The position numbers were made by a program, and so were the translations under genes. From a candidate division WS6 bacterium GW2011_GWC2_36_7 (lineage in GTDB: Bacteria; Patescibacteriota; Dojkabacteria; SC72): a stretch of DNA of 6,484 nucleotides. Numbering within the stretch: position 1 is the stretch's first letter; the number at the start of each line of letters is the position of its first letter. Shown piece after piece: positions 4,451 through 6,484 of this stretch. The notes below the pieces were generated by a model, which worked only from the letters and a program-made list of their open reading frames with translations, did not search any database and had not been told where the DNA came from. The stretch lies in assembly GCA_000991805.1 (NCBI GenBank), contig LBSF01000037.1, positions 1 through 6,484 of the forward strand, in the 5' to 3' direction.

Positions 4451-5062
4451 TTATTTAAACTGTATTGAATTAATAATTGAATCAATCTCAGTTTGATAGC
4501 TTCTTTCTATATTAAGATTTTTGGATCTAACGATTATTAAAATAAAATCATCACCCTTTATTACGTAATACTCTAAAGAATGAACCGTAGGGTTCTCCCA
4601 ATCATTGTGATATTTAAGTGCAGGAAGACCATCAATCATTGTGTTCTGTATATCTGAATAGTGGGAGTCTTTGGAGAGCAATAATCTTTCTGCTTCTAAC
4701 GTTTGATTCTTTCCTTTAGCTCCTCCTCCAATCAGAATCTCCAACCCTCTTGTTACTTCACCAGTTGAGGGTCCTGCTTGATAGTCTGGGGATTGAATCT
4801 CTGCTAAATTAGGAACAGATGGCCCATTTGTCCATCCAGAGGGCTTTGTATATGTAAATATATCAGGGTCAAGAGGGGTCTCGGAGGAAGTCTTTTTCCA
4901 TGGTGTATTAGCATATATATCCATGTCCTTTTTATTTAATATCCATTGGTATGTAAATACTCCAACCAATATTAATGCTAGGGCAGAGAGAGAGATTGTG
5001 AGAATTAGTCTATTCTTAGTTCTTAAAGCTTTTTGTTTTTTACTTACTTTTCCTTTGGGCAT
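4451..5062 (-). CDS. Membrane-anchored PsbP-like protein, paralogue 1
   Basis: 203 residues with a basic start (MPKGKVSKKQK), one membrane helix at about 18-41, then an extracytoplasmic domain. Shared blocks with paralogue 2 are YTKPSGW at 71-77, QSPDYQAGPSTG at 90-101, DGLPALK at 144-150 and the final DSIINSIQFK. Between these the two proteins differ widely, so the duplication is not very recent or the surface has diversified. The gene lies 26 nt downstream of the DUF362 ferredoxin-like gene on the same strand and is probably in one operon with it. No functional site can be named. Confidence 0.8.
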   Translation of the reverse strand: MPKGKVSKKQKALRTKNRLILTISLSALALILVGVFTYQWILNKKDMDIYANTPWKKTSSETPLDPDIFTYTKPSGWTNGPSVPNLAEIQSPDYQAGPSTGEVTRGLEILIGGGAKGKNQTLEAERLLLSKDSHYSDIQNTMIDGLPALKYHNDWENPTVHSLEYYVIKGDDFILIIVRSKNLNIERSYQTEIDSIINSIQFK

Positions 5063-5088
5063 AGTAAGGTTATTTCTAATTCGATTCT

Positions 5089-6057
5089 TTATATTAATTC
5101 GTATTCTCTCTTAAAGTTACTATATTTCTCTGCATATTCCAACTGTAGTTTAGGATCTTTGTGGTTAACAACCTTAAATACATCTTTACCTTCGTGCTCA
5201 TTAATCAAATCTATACTAGCGGTATCTATAGCTACAGGATCTTGAGAGAAGAGGGTACCTTCATAATGAGCTACTATCTCTCCCGCATCACTCTCACAAT
5301 CACAACACTTAGTAATATTCTTTATGATATTTACATAAAATGTACTCTCAGGCATAACCTTAATAGCTGCACATGCACCCATGGCGAGAGCATCATCAAA
5401 GATTCTGAGATTAGGTGTAAGTGCCTCCTGAGGACAACTAATCTCACATATGGAACAACCCCAACATTTATTCCATTCTGGGTTGGCTTTGTCATCTATG
5501 ATATCTATGGCCTTAGCAGGGCATAACTTTGCACATACTCCACACCCTATACATTTTTCAGGATCTATTTCTGGTTTAGAAGCATTGTGTATTATCTTTT
5601 TGGTTTTAGCTGAGAGTGCTCCCATTCCTAAATTTTTAATAGCTCCGCCAAATCCTGCACATTCATGTCCTTTGATATGGGATATGACTAAAACATTTTT
5701 AGCCTCAGAGAGGTCTTTTGCTACTTCAAAGGTCATGTTATCTATATCTACATTTACATATTCATCTACTACTTTATATGCTCCTACGGTATCGTATCCT
5801 CTTTCCTTTATAGCTTTCTCATATCCTTCTTTTGTATTTCTTGGAGAATTGTACGCTACTGGTGTATCCATCATTAGTACTTCATGTCCTAATTCTTTTA
5901 ATGCTTCTACATATGGTTTTATATCTTCTGGTTTGAAGGCTGTTTCATTGCCTGGTTCTCCAAAGTGCATTTTTATGATTACTGGTTCGTTAGGTATGAA
6001 CTTGCCTTTAAATATGTCTACTAAATTTTCATTTGGTTTAAAGAGTTTTACGTTCAT
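5089..6057 (-). CDS. DUF362 protein with two 4Fe-4S ferredoxin motifs
   Basis: 322 residues. The N-terminal half matches DUF362, including VISHIKGHECAGFGGAIKNL at about 124-143. A two-cluster ferredoxin insert follows: CIGCGVCAKLCP (Cys169, 172, 175, 179) and CWGCSICEISCP (Cys198, 201, 204, 208), each a complete 4Fe-4S ligand set. A further CCDC at 251-254 could bind metal. The C-terminal part (to 322) continues the DUF362 fold with DPVAIDTAS near 273-281. The family is widespread in anaerobes; the biochemical role is not established, and electron transfer in the cytosol is inferred from the clusters. The ATG at 6057 is preceded by 37 nt that include TATAAT (6091-6086) with no good -35, so it may have its own promoter or be transcribed with the hydrolase upstream. 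There is no Shine-Dalgarno sequence. Confidence 0.93.
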   Translation of the reverse strand: MNVKLFKPNENLVDIFKGKFIPNEPVIIKMHFGEPGNETAFKPEDIKPYVEALKELGHEVLMMDTPVAYNSPRNTKEGYEKAIKERGYDTVGAYKVVDEYVNVDIDNMTFEVAKDLSEAKNVLVISHIKGHECAGFGGAIKNLGMGALSAKTKKIIHNASKPEIDPEKCIGCGVCAKLCPAKAIDIIDDKANPEWNKCWGCSICEISCPQEALTPNLRIFDDALAMGACAAIKVMPESTFYVNIIKNITKCCDCESDAGEIVAHYEGTLFSQDPVAIDTASIDLINEHEGKDVFKVVNHKDPKLQLEYAEKYSNFKREYELI

Positions 6058-6094
6058 AATTGGAAAGAATAATTTAGATATGGATATTATACAG

Positions 6095-6484
6095 TTATTT
6101 AACTAATCTCAGTAGAAGCGGGAATTTCTTGTATTCTTGATTAAATTCCTCTGTTCCCATATGTCCTTGTTTCTTTAGAATGATTTGAGCGCTATTAGGC
6201 ATATCTAACATATCAAACATAATCCTACCTCTAGTATCATTATGTCCATATGGATCATCATCTGAATTTATAATGACTATTTCTTCTGCACTGTTCCTAA
6301 TCTTTTCCCAATCATATATAGGTTTTAAAATCCCATCTCCACCAGGATAGGTAGAGAATCCTGATACTATTATTGCTTGTGATATTTTAACCTTTAATTC
6401 TTCCAAAACAGAAAGTATAACAGCAGCACCAGCGGAATGACCGATGAGGATGGTATCTTCATTGAATTTCCCATTGTTAATAAT
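6095..6484 (-). CDS. RBBP9/YdeN-like alpha/beta serine hydrolase, partial
   Basis: The frame is open to the edge of the window, so the N-terminus is missing; 129 residues are visible. GHSAG at visible residues 15-19 is the nucleophile elbow with catalytic Ser17. The Asp of the triad is probably within NSDDDPYG (visible 73-80), and His108 in KQGHMG completes it. The order, spacing and short C-terminus (ending LLRLVK) fit the small RBBP9/YdeN serine hydrolases, which are about 180-200 residues in full. A TTG at 6406 is not the start, because the essential Ser lies upstream of it. Substrate is unknown, and the location is likely cytosolic. It lies 37 nt upstream of the DUF362 gene on the same strand. 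Confidence 0.87.
   Translation of the reverse strand: MINNGKFNEDTILIGHSAGAAVILSVLEELKVKISQAIIVSGFSTYPGGDGILKPIYDWEKIRNSAEEIVIINSDDDPYGHNDTRGRIMFDMLDMPNSAQIILKKQGHMGTEEFNQEYKKFPLLLRLVK

Noticed and set aside
5450..6106. Long open frame on the plus strand opposite the DUF362 gene (218 residues)
   Set aside because: It is antisense to a gene with two complete 4Fe-4S motifs, and its translation shows no recognisable motif. It reads as a shadow of the minus-strand codons.
1..6484. UGA recoded as glycine or tryptophan
   Set aside because: No accepted gene ends in TGA, but all read full length under the standard code, and Trp and Gly use TGG and GGN. Too few genes to infer recoding.
1..6484. CRISPR array, insertion sequence or rRNA
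   Set aside because: The only exact repeat noticed is the pair of 16-mers. There are no regularly spaced repeats, no transposase or integrase frames and no rRNA-like sequence.

Overview
The window comes from an AT-rich bacterial genome with short intergenic gaps. Every gene I accept reads through with the standard code and stops at TAA or TAG. Most start codons have no recognisable Shine-Dalgarno sequence. Together with tandem PsbP-like envelope proteins, this would fit a small-genome lineage such as the candidate phyla radiation. That placement is a low-confidence inference; no marker gene is present to fix the taxonomy.

Positions 1-107 hold only the first copy of a 16-bp repeat. The stretch 108 to about 2510, all read on the minus strand, is the unusual part. 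In transcription order it contains: (i) an atypical T-box leader (about 2219-2473), with a clear antiterminator and terminator but no canonical stem I; (ii) a 50-residue single-membrane-segment peptide (2006-2158) with a perfect AGGAGG ribosome binding site; (iii) a 14-bp inverted repeat; (iv) a promoter and a canonical T-box riboswitch (about 1501-1838) whose specifier loop can be read as the Tyr codon TAC; (v) a tRNA-Tyr gene (1406-1490, anticodon GTA, CCA encoded) starting 10 nt after the T-box terminator U-tract; (vi) 20 nt further on, a 425-residue protein of unknown function (108-1385) that ends in a TyrRS-type S4 RNA-binding domain but has no recognisable aminoacyl-tRNA synthetase active-site motifs. 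Units iv-vi are bracketed by two identical 16-bp direct repeats (89-104 and 1898-1913). My reading is a tyrosine-tRNA-sensing cassette in which uncharged tRNA-Tyr switches on its own gene together with an S4-domain partner.

Two plus-strand genes follow, probably co-transcribed: a dCMP/CMP-deaminase-like enzyme (2511-3020) and an endonuclease/exonuclease/phosphatase-fold enzyme (3051-3791). They face, with a 6-nt gap, a minus-strand cluster of four closely spaced genes. In transcription order these are a truncated RBBP9/YdeN-type serine hydrolase running off the window (6095-6484), a DUF362 protein with two 4Fe-4S clusters (5089-6057), and two tandem paralogous membrane-anchored PsbP-like proteins (4451-5062 and 3798-4415). 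The second half of the window looks like ordinary housekeeping or accessory content; the novelty lies in 89-2473.
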